From NCBI RefSeq assembly GCF_000499845.2, contig NC_023753.2:4734791-4798790 (forward strand): a stretch of DNA of 64,000 nt, given 5' to 3'. The notes below the pieces were generated by a model that saw nothing but the letters and a program-made list of their open reading frames with translations, was not told the origin of the DNA and did no database searches. Numbering within the stretch: the stretch's first letter is position 1; each line of letters starts with the position of its first letter. Positions 52,201 to 64,000 of this stretch are shown piece by piece. The position numbers were made by a program, and so were the translations under genes. Origin of the DNA: Phaseolus vulgaris. Taxonomy: Eukaryota; Streptophyta; Magnoliopsida; Fabales; Fabaceae.

Positions 52201-53560
52201 ACATAATTTTTTTACAGTACAAAAGCTAATTCAATTCAAATCCCTAGCTTTCAACAAATTAGAGTAATCCATAGAGAAAAAGTCACTATTATGTCAGAAA
52301 AAAATTATTTTATATTCTTCAATTGAATATTTACTATTACAAAAATGATTTTTTTACACTCAACTCAATGTTTTTTAAAATTTTTAAAATTACTTTTAAC
52401 ATATTGTATTTTACTTATATTTTCATTAATATATTAGATTTTTTTTTATTATTATAAATATTAATATTTTATTGTAAGTGTAAGGTAAAGTGTCAAAATA
52501 TCATCATCCTTACTATTAACTTAAATGACGTGATGGTTTATTTTTTTTTATTTACAGTATCAAATATAATATCACGAACTTAAATAACCACAAAATGAAT
52601 TTCTACAACCATAAAATAAATTTCTACAACCCTGATTATCTCTATAAAACATTACATGGTTTCGATTTTTAAAATTAAATGTTAAAATAAAAATCAAATC
52701 AATCAAGCATAAACACTAAATAATATTGTTTTTTTTTATAAATATAATTAAAACTCTAAAGTGTTATTTTTTTTATGATATAAATTTGTCTATTTGAGAT
52801 GTCAAGATTAAATCACATTATAGAAATTAAATTGAAAAATATAAAGATTTTAATAATAAATATAATATTTTTTCATAAAAGTTTAATTAAAAATATTTAA
52901 ATTTATAAAAAAATTAATTTTAATTTTTTTTAAATAAAAAGGGATAAACTATGATGATATAAAGTAATCCCATTTCATAAAATCAAAACAACAAAAATTG
53001 AATGATAGTAAAATTAATTGACAATAACTCGATTCAAAAATATATAATTTTAAGATACTTAATAAAATAATTTTTTAATAAAAACTCAGTTAAAATTCTA
53101 AATAAAAAAGAGATTTAAAAACTTAATTAAACATGCAGTTAATTATGTTGTATATAAGAGCATTTTGTGGGAAGATTTACTTTTCCAAAAATTTAAATTA
53201 AAAACATCCTTTTAAGAAAAAATTGCAGCTTACATCATGGCTATTTATGTTTTGACAGCTTCTTCTGGCACCCCATACTAAAATCATATTTATTATTATA
53301 CCCTTCAATAAAAAATATTAAAAAAATTAAATATAACTTTAACTTAATTTAATTTAATCTACTTTAACCTTCTCTCCCTTTCTCCTTCACTCCAGCTCCC
53401 CACACCTCCATCCATCTCCCACCTCCTTCAAGCTTTCTCATTCTCTCAAGTTCTCCATATTTCAAAGCTTTCATTCCTTCTAAAGCTTTCCCTTTTCACT
53501 CTCATCTTCATTTACAACACTTACATGTTAGTAATTTTATTGATTTTAATTTTGAAGTGA
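52201..53560. other. AT-rich spacer
   Basis: No coding exon seen. About 53370-53510 is pyrimidine-rich (repeated CTCC and AAGCTTTC words) and may belong to the repeat element that follows. Confidence 0.4.
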
Positions 53561-53603
53561 AATGTGGGCGGAAGGCACGGTGGAGTCCGGTAACCATTCG
53601 CAT

Positions 53604-53930
53604 AAATAGGTATCAGATTACGTAATCTAGTAAGTTTTAAGTTAGGTTCCGGATTATATAATTCAATTGGTTTTTTTGTTAGGTTCTGGATTATGTAATT
53701 CGGTAGGTATTACGTTTTCAACGTTTTGGGTTATATAATCCGATAGGTTTATCCAATTATCTAGAAGTTGCATTTTTTGTGTTTCAGATTGAATAATGTA
53801 GTTTTGGTTTTTATGTGAGATTTGTACATTTTGGATCCGGTATACATATGGATTATCTAATCTAAAATACTGTTGTTTTTGGCACCGGATTGCGTGATCC
53901 GTTGATGGAGCAGATTACATAATCTGAAAA
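53604..53930. repeat. Array of short palindromes, GGATTAnnTAATCC type
   Basis: At least six related palindromes or near-palindromes lie in about 320 bases: AGATTACGTAATCT (53615), CCGGATTATATAATTC (53649), GGATTATGTAATTC (53688), GGGTTATATAATCCG (53728), GGATTATCTAATCT (53850), CGGATTGCGTGATCCG (53886) and CAGATTACATAATCTG (53911). Spacing is irregular, 25-120 bases. The element type is not known to me, and a transposon subterminal region is one possibility. Confidence 0.7.
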
Positions 53931-54912
53931 TGAGTATTTAAGAGTCGATAACTTACTAAAGAAATAGGAGAATGACGAGTCAACCACTGTCGGCACTCAC
54001 AATAGTTACCACCACCATCGCAACAACGCAGGTACCATCAGAATGCACCACCTCAACCACAAGCTTAAGCACCACAACCGTAACAGTGTACCCACCACCA
54101 CAATAAGCACCTTCTTTTTCACTGTGAACAAAATGTAAAACAATACTTTATTTTATCTTTTTTACGGTTTTGATATTTTAAAAGTTTATGGAGATTCAAG
54201 AGAAATGGGTGAAGGAAGAAGCTATCTTATGTTTTTAAGTAAAATCACATTCACATCATCCAGTTTTAATAAATAAAGCCCATTTACTTTATATTTTTAA
54301 TAAAGTAATACTCATTTATCTTATTTTATTTTAAAATATAATATAATTAAAAATTAACTAAAAATTATGAAATTTAAAGTTTTAAAATATATAAATTAAA
54401 TATTTTTAAACAAAAATAAATAGAAAAAATACTTTTTATGAATAAATTAAGTGGGTGTCCCTTTAGTAAAAGTATAAAAAGGTTAATATAGGTAAATATA
54501 AGGATACAAGGAAGGTTGATGTGTATTTAAAAATTATAAACGTGTGAATATCTTACTGAAAAATTAAAATTAAAATTAAAAGAAGATGTGAATATCATTT
54601 ACTATAATTTGATTATTGCAAATTTTCCTTTTTTTTCATGTTTAGTTGACCACTTTATAATAAGGCAGCAGTGTTTGTGTTTATATTCATTTATATTTAT
54701 TCCTTTTATTTATATTCTATATTTTAATTGTACAATTTTCATTTTGTTTTAACCCATTTGTGTTTTAAAATATTTGATTAAATTATTTATTTGGATGGTA
54801 TAATTGAACAATTTTTTTGTGTTTTAAAATCATATATGTGAAATTTATAGAACAGAAATTAACGTGTTAATAACTAAGAGCTGTCAATCAGAAAAAACAA
54901 GGAAAAGAAATG
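53931..54912. other. Spacer upstream of the aminotransferase-like gene
   Basis: A CAC/ACC-rich patch lies at 53970-54110, then AT-rich sequence. No coding exon seen. Confidence 0.4.
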
Positions 54913-54919
54913 TATAAAA
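54913..54919 (+). promoter_or_regulatory. Candidate TATA box of the aminotransferase-like gene
   Basis: TATAAAA precedes a pyrimidine-rich stretch typical of a 5' leader. The start codon is 940 bases away, so a leader intron is likely. A possible donor is GTAACC at 54995 and a possible acceptor is CAG at 55806-55808. Both are inferences. Confidence 0.35.
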
Positions 54920-55854
54920 CTCCCAAAGCAACAGGGTTACTTGTTTCTGTCCAGATTTTGTTTCTGCCGTGTGTGGGTGGGTGTTTTGCCTCTGGTAACC
55001 CTTCATCTCTTTCACTATTTCCACTCTCTGGGTTTCTGCTACCTTGTTTTCTTTTATCTCAACCTTCGATTTGTCTTATCTTGTTTAATGATACTATTGT
55101 TTCATGTTTCAACAAGTATCTTATACCATGGAGCATTATTATCTGTACCAAAGCCCATTTATATGCTAACATATTAATGTTGGAATTAGTGTTCCTTTTC
55201 TTGTTAACAACAAAATTGAAAGAAAAACAGTGTATCGCTAATGTTGAAAATTGCTGCCACTGCCTAGCTAAGTTGTAATGTCTGCCTAAAATCTGGAAAA
55301 AAAAATCATCTATTTCCTCCCCACTTGATTTTTGATCTATTTTGGTTTCATATTTCTTCCATTTTACGTTTTCCCCTTGAAAACTGTGGTGTGGGTTCAT
55401 GCTTGATTAAGAGGTAGAAATCTGTTTGTTTTTCTTTTGTCTGCTGGTAAAAGTTGGATGTGAAGTAAGTATCCAATAAATTTATGTGATTTCTGTTTTC
55501 TTCTTCTTTATAAATTGTAGTTAGTAGGGCATGTCTATGTTATTTATCAGGGTCCAGGTTCTTTTCTTTTGTTTCTATACTGATCTCTCTAAAAATGACA
55601 ACAATCATATGATGTAGTTGCCATCTTTTGAATTTGCTGCTTCTAGAATTAGAGCATGTATCACACTATAGTCTTTCTACCCTGAGCTCTCTAAAAATGA
55701 CAACTATTGGCAGTGCACTGTGCACATGGTTTTTTATTGCCTTTTAAGATAGATAATTAGACAAACTACTCTGTTTGTGTTTCAAGAGCAGTTTCATCTT
55801 TTGAACAGCTATATGATTTGAATTCTCCTCCTCTCATGTCTGGAAGCTTAACAA

Positions 55855-58794
55855 ATGTCAGCTTCAAGGTTTCTCCTCAGTAATGGCATCCTTTTGGGCT
55901 CCTCAGATGCCCCTCCAGTCAAAAACTTCCTTGAAACTCATCCAGGTACTTTCAAAATGAGTAACAATTTAGTAAAATAAGTAAATAAGCTATAGCAAGA
56001 TTTCCTTATACATTTTCTAAACTTATTTGGCTAACTTCTGGTCCAGGTGCTTACACAACATCACGTACTTACAACAATGCCTCATGGTTGTTATTTTGGG
56101 AAAGGCACATAAAAAGACTTTCAGAATCTGTACAAATTCTATCAAATTCTGCCCCATGGCTTCTATTTAAATCTAATCATTCTGCAGTTTTGTCACCATC
56201 ATCAGTAACCTTGTCAATATGGCAACCCACTGTTCAGTTGCTTGTTAATGATTCGATATGCAAAGTCTTGCCAATTGCTCTAAAAGAAAGGAAAGATTGT
56301 GAGGAGCTGGCCATTACAACTCTTGTTAGTGGTAATTTAGAGGAATTAAATGCATGTGAAACTGTTAGCAAGGAAAACATGAGTAAAATTCTCGATGTGC
56401 ATGTGCACGTTGAAACTTATGTTCCTCCTACATTCGGTATTTGGGGAAATGGTGTACACTTGGCTTTGGTGGGATATGGGAGGAATGTTGCAGCTGCAAA
56501 ATATTCAGATTGGGTAAGGTTAGTTTGTGCATTTTGAATTACATATTTATTTTCATCTTCTTGCTGTTTGTTGCGTTGATGTTCCTTCAAGTTCATAGTT
56601 GGAAATTCTGCTACAATACAGGATTAGGAAGCCTATGGAAAAGCTCAGGCCTCCCTCAGTGACGGAACTGTTGCTGTCAAATGATGGGGATCAGATCCTG
56701 GAAGGTTGTGTGACAAATTTTTTTGTTGTTTGCTGCAATGTGAGTTTATTTTATCTATCTATTTAATTTCTAACTTTCTATGTTACTATATTCATACTTA
56801 TCTTATGCGAGATTCTATATGCCTATTTTTATTAGTGTGCATACTTATGCATCACTCTCCAAAATTGGAACCTAAAGTTGATGCTAAATACTGGGGTTGG
56901 ATTGAACAAACTTTAATATTCTTGTGCATGTGTGGGGTTTGAAACATTTTATGAAATAAACTTATGCATTACTTCTGCTTTTAATGACAGGTTTGTGCAT
57001 CTTTTAGTGTTAATTTCTTGTTTCATTTTAGGTTTGGAATTCAAATGATGGGAAGGCCCTGTGTGATTCTTTTGAAGTACAAACAGCTCCTATCAGTGAT
57101 GGTGTCCTTCCAGGAACAATACGCCAAATAGTGCTTGAGTACGGTTTAATTATAAATCTTTCTGCTATATTTTTTTTTGACCATAAATAAACCATGCCCT
57201 TGTGTAAAATTGAAGTTATTTATATGGTGTATAGTTTAACAATTTGCTTGACATTAGCATAGAATTAGGGCTGTATCTCGTATTGCTAACAGTTAGACTT
57301 AAAGCATTGCCTTTCTGTTTCTGTAGTGTTTGAATAGTGTAGTTATGATATATTGTCTTCTTTGGTTTAAAGGTGAACAAACGTATATTTTTTTCCTTTT
57401 TTCTGCCTAAGAATTCTATTTTTTCTTTTCTTTTTTACATTCATATGGAGTTCTAATCTCTATTATAACAGTTATAAACTTAATTCTTAAATTTGGTTTA
57501 AAGGGGAGCCTTGCTTTCTTTAATATTAGGATTCTGTCTTGGCCACAGATGAAACTATATTATTGTTTTGTCAGGTAAATGTGATGCAGGAAGGGAAAAA
57601 GGAATAAAAGAAATGGGGGGCCAGTGTATAGGATAGAGGCTACTGAGAAGCACTAACAAGCTGTTTCTCGTGTGATTGAGCATTGACTTGCGTTATGTGC
57701 AGGATATGCAAGAGTGAAGGAATTCCATTTCGAGAAGTTGCTCCCACATGGTCAGAACATGAAATTTGGCAGGAGGCATTCATCACAAGTATTATTTTGG
57801 CTTTTCAATGTTTTCATTTATTTAATATTCAAATTCTTAAGAATCGCATGTTAAAATATACATTGGTTCTTATAGAAATTTCAGTATCTGTCTTGACGGA
57901 GTGTCAAAAAAGCCGATTGGTGGCAGTTTAAAGGGTGATGATTGTTTCTGTTACCTTTGAAGTGGTTCAAACTAATTGTTGGCCGCAAGAAATAAACACA
58001 CTGCTTTCTACGTAAGGATAAAAATCTGTTTTTTAGGGCAGGTTTGAGCACAAACACTGAATATCCCTCTAACAAGGAACTCCCTCCTTCAACTTACACG
58101 GAATAACAATCTGACACCTTAATTTATTTTTACAAGTCCATAACACAACTTATGTAGTTATGTATGACTACAACTGTCATCACCTAGAAGATTAAGATAA
58201 AAGTAAATGCCTACTGACTTCCTAATCGTGAATTATAACTACCTAAATCAAATGTTGGCCTATCATATTCTACCATTCACTTGGGATTAATGTCATTGCA
58301 GATAGCTTGAGGCTTTTGCAACATGTGGATAGTATTCAGGTTCCAACAGAATGGAAATCAGCCCATTCTAAAACATGGGAGGAAATATCATGGACAAAAA
58401 AGCAATTTCAGGTGGTATATTTCTACTGGTGCTGCAATTTATTCAGTTTTTTTAAATGATTTTCTAAACTAGAGTAACTGTAGGGTGGACCAGGGATGAT
58501 CACAACTGTTATCCAGGTAAATTATGTATTACTTCTACATAAATTTAAAAGGGGGGGGGGGGGGGGGAAAGCAAGCAAAATAAAATGCTAATCTTCTGCT
58601 ATATATTTACAAGCAAAAAGAAAACTTTATTCAAAAATCAAGCTTTGCTCGTCTTTCTAAGATTTCTTGCTTCTTAATAATATTTCACAACATTGCAATC
58701 ACAAAACCGAAATTCCCTTTCTTTTAACCAGGAAAAGATTATGGAGAAAGCAGTTATGGAAGGGTACCCAATAAGTAACATATATGCATGTTGA
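55855..58794 (+). CDS. Class IV PLP-dependent aminotransferase-like protein
   Basis: Eight exons: 55855-55945, 56047-56518, 56622-56739, 57032-57138, 57703-57788, 58302-58411, 58484-58516, 58732-58794. They total 1080 bases, or 359 residues, all GT-AG and in frame. It matches the plant D-amino-acid/branched-chain aminotransferase-like superfamily (fold type IV). The N-terminus reads SRFLLSNG, then GAYTTSRTYN and LFWERHIKRL. The likely Schiff-base lysine is Lys182 in AAAKYSDW. The class IV signature follows as LEGCVTNFF with Glu215 and Asn220, 33-38 residues later. C-terminal motifs are GVLPGTIRQIVLE and GGPGMITTVIQ. The exact substrate cannot be read from sequence: D-amino acid, branched-chain acid or aminodeoxychorismate are all class IV options. 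No transit peptide is obvious, so the location is unclear. Confidence 0.88.
58551..58567 (+). repeat. Uninterrupted G17 tract in the last intron
   Basis: Seventeen consecutive G bases within an AT-rich intron (58517-58731) of the aminotransferase-like gene. Such a tract could form a G-quadruplex and is prone to slippage and base-call error. Confidence 0.95.
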
Positions 58795-61700
58795 AGATCC
58801 CACTGAGTTGCTAATATGGTGGGATGAACGGACAATAGTTGACTTCTCCTTCTTTAGTTGGCTTGTACATTGCCAAATTCCATATTTCCTTGGTTCATCA
58901 ACTACATGACAATTGAATCTGAAGTCTGAACAACTTCATTAATTAGTCAGAGACCGAATAGAGAGAATTGGAACAAAAATAGAGAATCAATCTCTAATAC
59001 TGAGGTCTGGCACTATTTTATTTTCTCCCCCATACTCTACTTATGTGAACATTATTATCCTCTTGTATCTGTTTATATGGAAAAGGACTTGAACGAAAAT
59101 ATAATAAAAAAAGCTTCTTAAAATCTAACTGTTTGTTTTCAATTGTCGAAGAAAAAAAATGGGAAGCAAGCCAAAGTAAAGCTGGATTCCCATAACTTAT
59201 CAGAGAGCATATACGCTTTAGCCGAACAATCCACAATAGAGTTTAATTCAAAGTATGTTCAAGTTTTACATCCCAGGATAAGACTCTTCTGGTGTTGCTC
59301 ACAACTCAAGCATTCAAGTCATTGACTTCCTGCTCCACCATGTTAATTACCATATGAGAAATAGAATGATACAAGTTTCCTTATACCATGATTCTAAGTT
59401 GGTTAAAACTAGAACTGTCCAAAAGGGTTAAAGCTGGATGACATCTCCTTAGATAGATAGTCCACTAGTCTATGAAGTGGGTTCATCTACTCCTTGAATC
59501 AAGTTGGTTATTTAGAAAAAGAAACATTTTTAACTTTATGTTCATGGGTTGACATACTTCAAAAGGCTCTATGGGCTTGCCTGTGGATCTACTTAATACT
59601 TTTTGTTGTAAAATAAAATCATATTCAGGTAATATAAAATGCAGAAAATCTGTGGGATTGATGTTCTTGTTTTTGTTTTTATCTTTTTTTCTCCATGCAA
59701 ATGTTTTAAATCATAACTCCAAAAAAGAAATCTGTTTTCATTTTAAATTACAAATGTCATTTAATTTTTACCTTTTCAGTTTTCAAAATTTGCGTAAGAA
59801 ACTATGAAAATTTAATAAAAAAATCAATATTCTTGTACAAAATTTTAGAAGTAGGAAAAAAAATGAAGTGTCGCTTTTGCAATTACAAAATAAAATACTT
59901 TCTTAAACTAAACCACATTATTTACCAACATATCATTTATTGGAGTGAAATTCAACTCCTATGTAAAAGTTTGGAGTAGGCAAAAGAAATTAAAAAAAGT
60001 GACTAGGACGGAAGATTCAATCAAAGTCAAATTAACCATAGCAGAAAAAAGATACTTCTTACCAATAATAATAATAATATAAAAAATAAAACACTTGATA
60101 CTTTTGCTTTTTTCCTTGCGACTTTTTGAAGCCACAAAATAAAATAAATAATCAATGTAAAGATGATTAGCTGTGCTCTCTTTCCTAGCAAACCAAAAGA
60201 TTCAATTTAAGTTAACAAAAATCTGGCAGCATGACAAGAGATATTTGGCTGTTAGCAGATGAGCCAGGTTTCAAGTTCTTAAAAAAAAAACAGTAAAATA
60301 TATGAAAATGTCACATGCAAATATGACAACAGGATTGAACTTTGTCTTTAAGCTGATTGACAAAATCAGATTACGACTATTATATTGAAAATATATATGA
60401 AGCTATTTGAAGAAACCAGAGCAATAAATTGTGATTTTGTTCTTTTGATTTTAGCTCTTGTCGTGGACATAATCCAAGTCCAAAGATCGGATAACACTAG
60501 AATGTTTTTCTTTTTCTTAAAATGTGTTAGTTCCATAAGATCTGAGATTATATAACTTTGTAAGAGGATTCTTTGGCACATTGCTGAGCTAATGCATGCT
60601 AACTCAACATGCAGCTATTTTTTTATATAAAAAGACAAAAACTTCAGACATATTTATATTAAGAACTCATTTCTTAATATTTCACCCCTTCATCAAAAAA
60701 CAGTCTTTGAAACATGTTTTTTTATTGGTTGAGATTCATTTGCAGTTATAAAACTATGAAATTTATAGAATGAGTTTAAAAATTCCTTGATTTCTACTAA
60801 CAATAAAATATTTTAAAAATGTGTTGCTGTGGTAGTTGTTAGCCTTTCTCAACAAACAAAACAACCCTACTTGGTTCAGAGACAAACAGCAATAAACAAC
60901 TCTCTTTTATACTCAGAGAGTTTAACAGACCACCATCACATGCTATGCTATAGATTAGGTAGGTTTGAATTTTCACATAAAACAAGCAAGCTAAAGTAAA
61001 ACAAATGAAAAGATAGTGATTTAACTTGGTATCATAATATAGTGTTCATATATAAAGTGAATAGTTTCTTATTATAATTTTAAAATTGTTTAATTTCACA
61101 AAATATTATTTTCTCTTTTCAATTATAATTTAGTATATAGTTCTCGACATATTAATACTCATTTAAATATTCTCCTATAAAATATAATAAGAGAATTTCT
61201 CCATCATATTGGTGAAAATATGTAAAAGCTAGTTATGCTAGAAAGCGTGTATCATTTGTTTCTTATGACAACCAACATACTATTAGTTTCTTTCTTTTAA
61301 GTTATTGACCAATTTTTAATCCACAGTATAAGAATTAAAAAGATTTTTTTAAGTTTTATCGTTCAATAATAAAAAATTATAAATGGTTTTATACTATTTT
61401 TCATTTTAATAAAAATACACCTAAAAGCACAAGTGTTTCTAGCTGTCCCAAGCCACCATCATTTTTTCCTTATCTGGCTGCCACCGCCCTCTATATGATG
61501 GTCGGCAGACATGTATGTGGGCTCCAGGCATAGCTTCCTACAAAAGCACTTTAAATATTTAGGTCTCTTTGTGTGGTGATAAAACTTTCTAACAAGGATT
61601 AGGTTAAGGGTTTATTTGGATTTATTTTCAACATTTATAAAAAAATAGAAGAAACTTAAAACAATTTTTTATATCACTTTTAAAATTAAATCTAAATTAT

Positions 61701-62469
61701 GAATGTGTTTTGAAAATTTTTCCGTACATTTTTATATATATTTTTTTAATTTCAATAATACTCTTTTGAGTATCTTGAAGAGTGTGGCGTTTTTCTCATT
61801 TTTAAGTGGTGGTGGTGCTTTGTGGTGGTTGATGATGACTGGTAGTGAACATTGGTGATTGAGATAAGTTTTGTGATGTTTTTACTAGTAATGGTTGTGT
61901 TTTTATTCACTTATTTTTTTATTTTTTTGAAAATCACAAAACTTTAAAAAAATCAACTAGGTGCAAAAATAGAATATAAAACTCTTAAAAAATTATCTTA
62001 AAAAAGTCTAATACAACGAATCTTCTTATCACACACTCAAATGGTAGGATTGCTCTTGTTGAAACTGGAAAAGAATGAAAGTATTGACCTATATATGTAT
62101 CGTTTTTGTTAATATATAGGTTTTAGTCTAGTCCCCCATATTTATTTGTATTTCATTTCTTTTGTCTTTTAATAATATTTTTTTTTTATGTGATGGCAGA
62201 TGATTGTTGTTACTTGGGGTGTCAGTTTAGCTGAGATGTCATGTTTCATAATAATATCTAACATGAAAACTTTTATAAAAAAAACTCTTAATCAAATTAA
62301 CTATTTTTTTAAAAGAAAAATAGAGTAAAATTGTAGTAATAGACAATATTTCAACATTTAATATCATATTTAGATATTATATTATTGCATGAAGTAATGA
62401 TGGATTTTATTATTTACTAATTTTTATGAAGTTTTTCTTTCAAAACACATTTTTTTATCCATACAATTT
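58795..62469. other. 3' flank of the aminotransferase-like gene and intergenic region
   Basis: No further supported gene. The frame at 59143-59325 starts at a TTG and has a Lys-rich beginning, but no motif. 61440-61560 is a less AT-rich patch with CC-rich words. The rest is AT-rich with poly-A and poly-T runs. Confidence 0.45.
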
Positions 62470-62940
62470 AAATACGGTACCGGTGAGGGTCGTACGACTG
62501 ATGTCATGTCTTGGTCCTCATCACTGGACCGACCGAGGTGAAGGCCCACGTCCATAGGGTCAATCGATAGCACAAATCCAATTACGCTCAATCAAGGTAA
62601 GCGAAGTTAATCCATGATTAAGAGTTAGGTAATGTATCCCTAAGCATGGCCCAACTCCCTAATTCGGCCCAATAAGATAGGCACACTAAAATAATATAAA
62701 TAGCACATATTCTAATAATCAAGTATGTCATCGTATACAGTGTTATGAGAATCGAGTGTTGAATACCTTTGCTGACTTGAGCGTTGAAGTGTCTTTTGCA
62801 AGTACCCTCCGAGTCTCGATTACGATAAGACCGAGATTCGAGACTAGGAATGAAGAGAGAGGAGTTTGCAAAGAAAGAAGTTAAAGGACAGTATTAAGAA
62901 CTCTACAACTGCTGAGGTACTCATATATGCAATTGAGATA
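62470..62940 (+). mobile_element. LTR-like retrotransposon remnant (solo LTR or fragment)
   Basis: A distinctly GC-richer block in AT-rich surroundings, with features common in plant gypsy/TRIM LTRs: GGCCCACGTCCATAGGGTC, a TATA-like AATATAAATAG at about 62693-62703, then CTGACTTGAGCGTTGAAGTG followed by TTTTGCAAGTACC. No gag or pol frame adjoins it. Exact termini and a target-site duplication were not established. Confidence 0.55.
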
Positions 62941-64000
62941 GATCAAACCAACCAAATTTTACATTAAATTACTAGAGATCATAATAAAATGGTACATCAA
63001 TCAATAATACTACAACTTTTCAATTTATCTAATTCAATTTCAACAAACTCAATAAATACATTAAAACATATTCCACTAACATTGAACATCCAACTATTTT
63101 ATATCACTTATTAGTTCAAAACGCATCTATTTCACTCAAATGTTCGTTCATTGGAAGACATTTCAGGAAAGTGACAAAGTCACTTCATATTCATATATTC
63201 AAACCTACCTAAGGTACTGTTAAAAAGTAAAACTAGTTTTCATTACCTAATTAAACAGTTGAGTATCAATCTTAACCAATGATTTAAATACATTACTAAA
63301 ACCCTAAACTAATAGAAAATAATCATAAAACCACATATATCACATGTAAAACACGTTTATTTAGGTACAAGAAAACTCAAAACTAGCTCAAAAGAAAAAA
63401 AAGTGGAATTGAATTTACTCTAATAAAAAATATGACCGGATAATTTTATTCTATTCACTGTGATGAGTCTAAAGATAGTCTTTGATTGTCAATATGATGA
63501 ATGATGAAATAAAAAATCTAAAGAAAAAGTAGAAGAGAAATATTTTTTAAAATGGTGATTATATTAAAATAAAACCTTAATAATTAGTTTTATTAATTTA
63601 TATAAACTTTTCACTTTAATAATAAAATATTTTAATATATTATTTATATTTTATGGTCCTTACATACATACTTGGAAAAGAACACAAATTAAATTTAACA
63701 ACTATATTATTAAAAAAAATGAGGTTCAAAATCAATTATGATAAAAAAAAAATTAACGATGTCGACATTTGGTATCGATTATAACCACTCCTATTTGAAG
63801 GAAAAAAATCTTGAAAAGGAATTTAGAATCCAGATAAAAGTTTGATAACTAAATTATAAAATACAGAAAAAAGCAAAAATAAAATTTGAGGTTGGAAAGC
63901 AATTCCCTTCCGAAAATCCAGAAGCATAGCCAAGTTGAAAGGGTAGGCCTAGCTAGAGTTCAAGAGCACTGGTCCCCCTTTCTTTATCAGAACCCCCTAA
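62941..64000. other. AT-rich right end, no gene seen
   Basis: No coding exon. The last 110 bases (from 63890) are less AT-rich and could be the edge of a gene or repeat beyond the window. Confidence 0.4.

Noticed and set aside
59143..59325. Lys-rich 60-codon frame after the aminotransferase-like gene
   Set aside because: Its apparent start is a TTG. It has no motif or neighbouring exon.
1..64000. CRISPR arrays, tRNA, rRNA and conserved plant microRNA sequences
   Set aside because: Regularly spaced repeats, tRNA T-arm words with matching acceptor stems, and the mature sequences of common plant microRNAs that I could recall were looked for by eye and not found. A computed scan (tRNA and Rfam covariance models) would be decisive.

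Overview
This is an AT-rich, intron-containing, transposon-littered plant nuclear window, most likely from a dicot. The three copper amine oxidases resemble the pea and lentil seedling diamine oxidase type, so a legume (perhaps Phaseoleae) is my best guess. That is an inference, because no marker gene fixes the species. No CRISPR array, operon, prokaryotic signal, rRNA or convincing tRNA was seen.

Layout. 1-500: decayed Ty1/copia polyprotein fragment. 3393-3995: intronless single C2H2 zinc-finger protein with an EAR-like end. 6585-25102: copper amine oxidase cluster. CAO-1 (+, 6585-10114) carries one in-frame TGA and is otherwise complete. CAO-2 (+, 17582-21545) is an intact five-exon, 656-residue gene. 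CAO-3 (-, 22523-25102) is an intact four-exon, 663-residue gene, convergent with CAO-2. A 5'-truncated LINE (about 11997-14604) lies between CAO-1 and CAO-2. 31782-34921 (-): seven-exon Sec14-like/CRAL-TRIO gene encoding 404 residues. 35-42 kb: transposon-rich, with a CACTA-like end and opposed LINE fragments. 42-54.9 kb: no protein-coding gene that I can support, but two less AT-rich, promoter-like stretches and an array of short palindromes near 53.6-53.9 kb. 55855-58794 (+): eight-exon class IV PLP-dependent aminotransferase-like gene encoding 359 residues. 62.47-62.94 kb: LTR-like remnant.

Gene structures were worked out by hand from reading frame, GT-AG borders and agreement among the three oxidase copies. 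All exon lengths keep frame, and the internal oxidase exons of 114 and 539 bases are the same length in all three copies. The oxidases keep the topaquinone tyrosine (Asn-Tyr-Asp), the catalytic Tyr/Asp pair and three copper-binding histidines. They have N-terminal signal-like segments and no C-terminal peroxisomal tripeptide, so they are probably apoplastic di/polyamine oxidases producing H2O2. The other genes are unrelated to them and to each other. I found no evidence of a multi-gene system beyond the oxidase cluster. The most notable points are the lone nonsense codon in CAO-1, the divergent C-termini and the different intron content of the cluster, the palindrome array, and several local repeat families.
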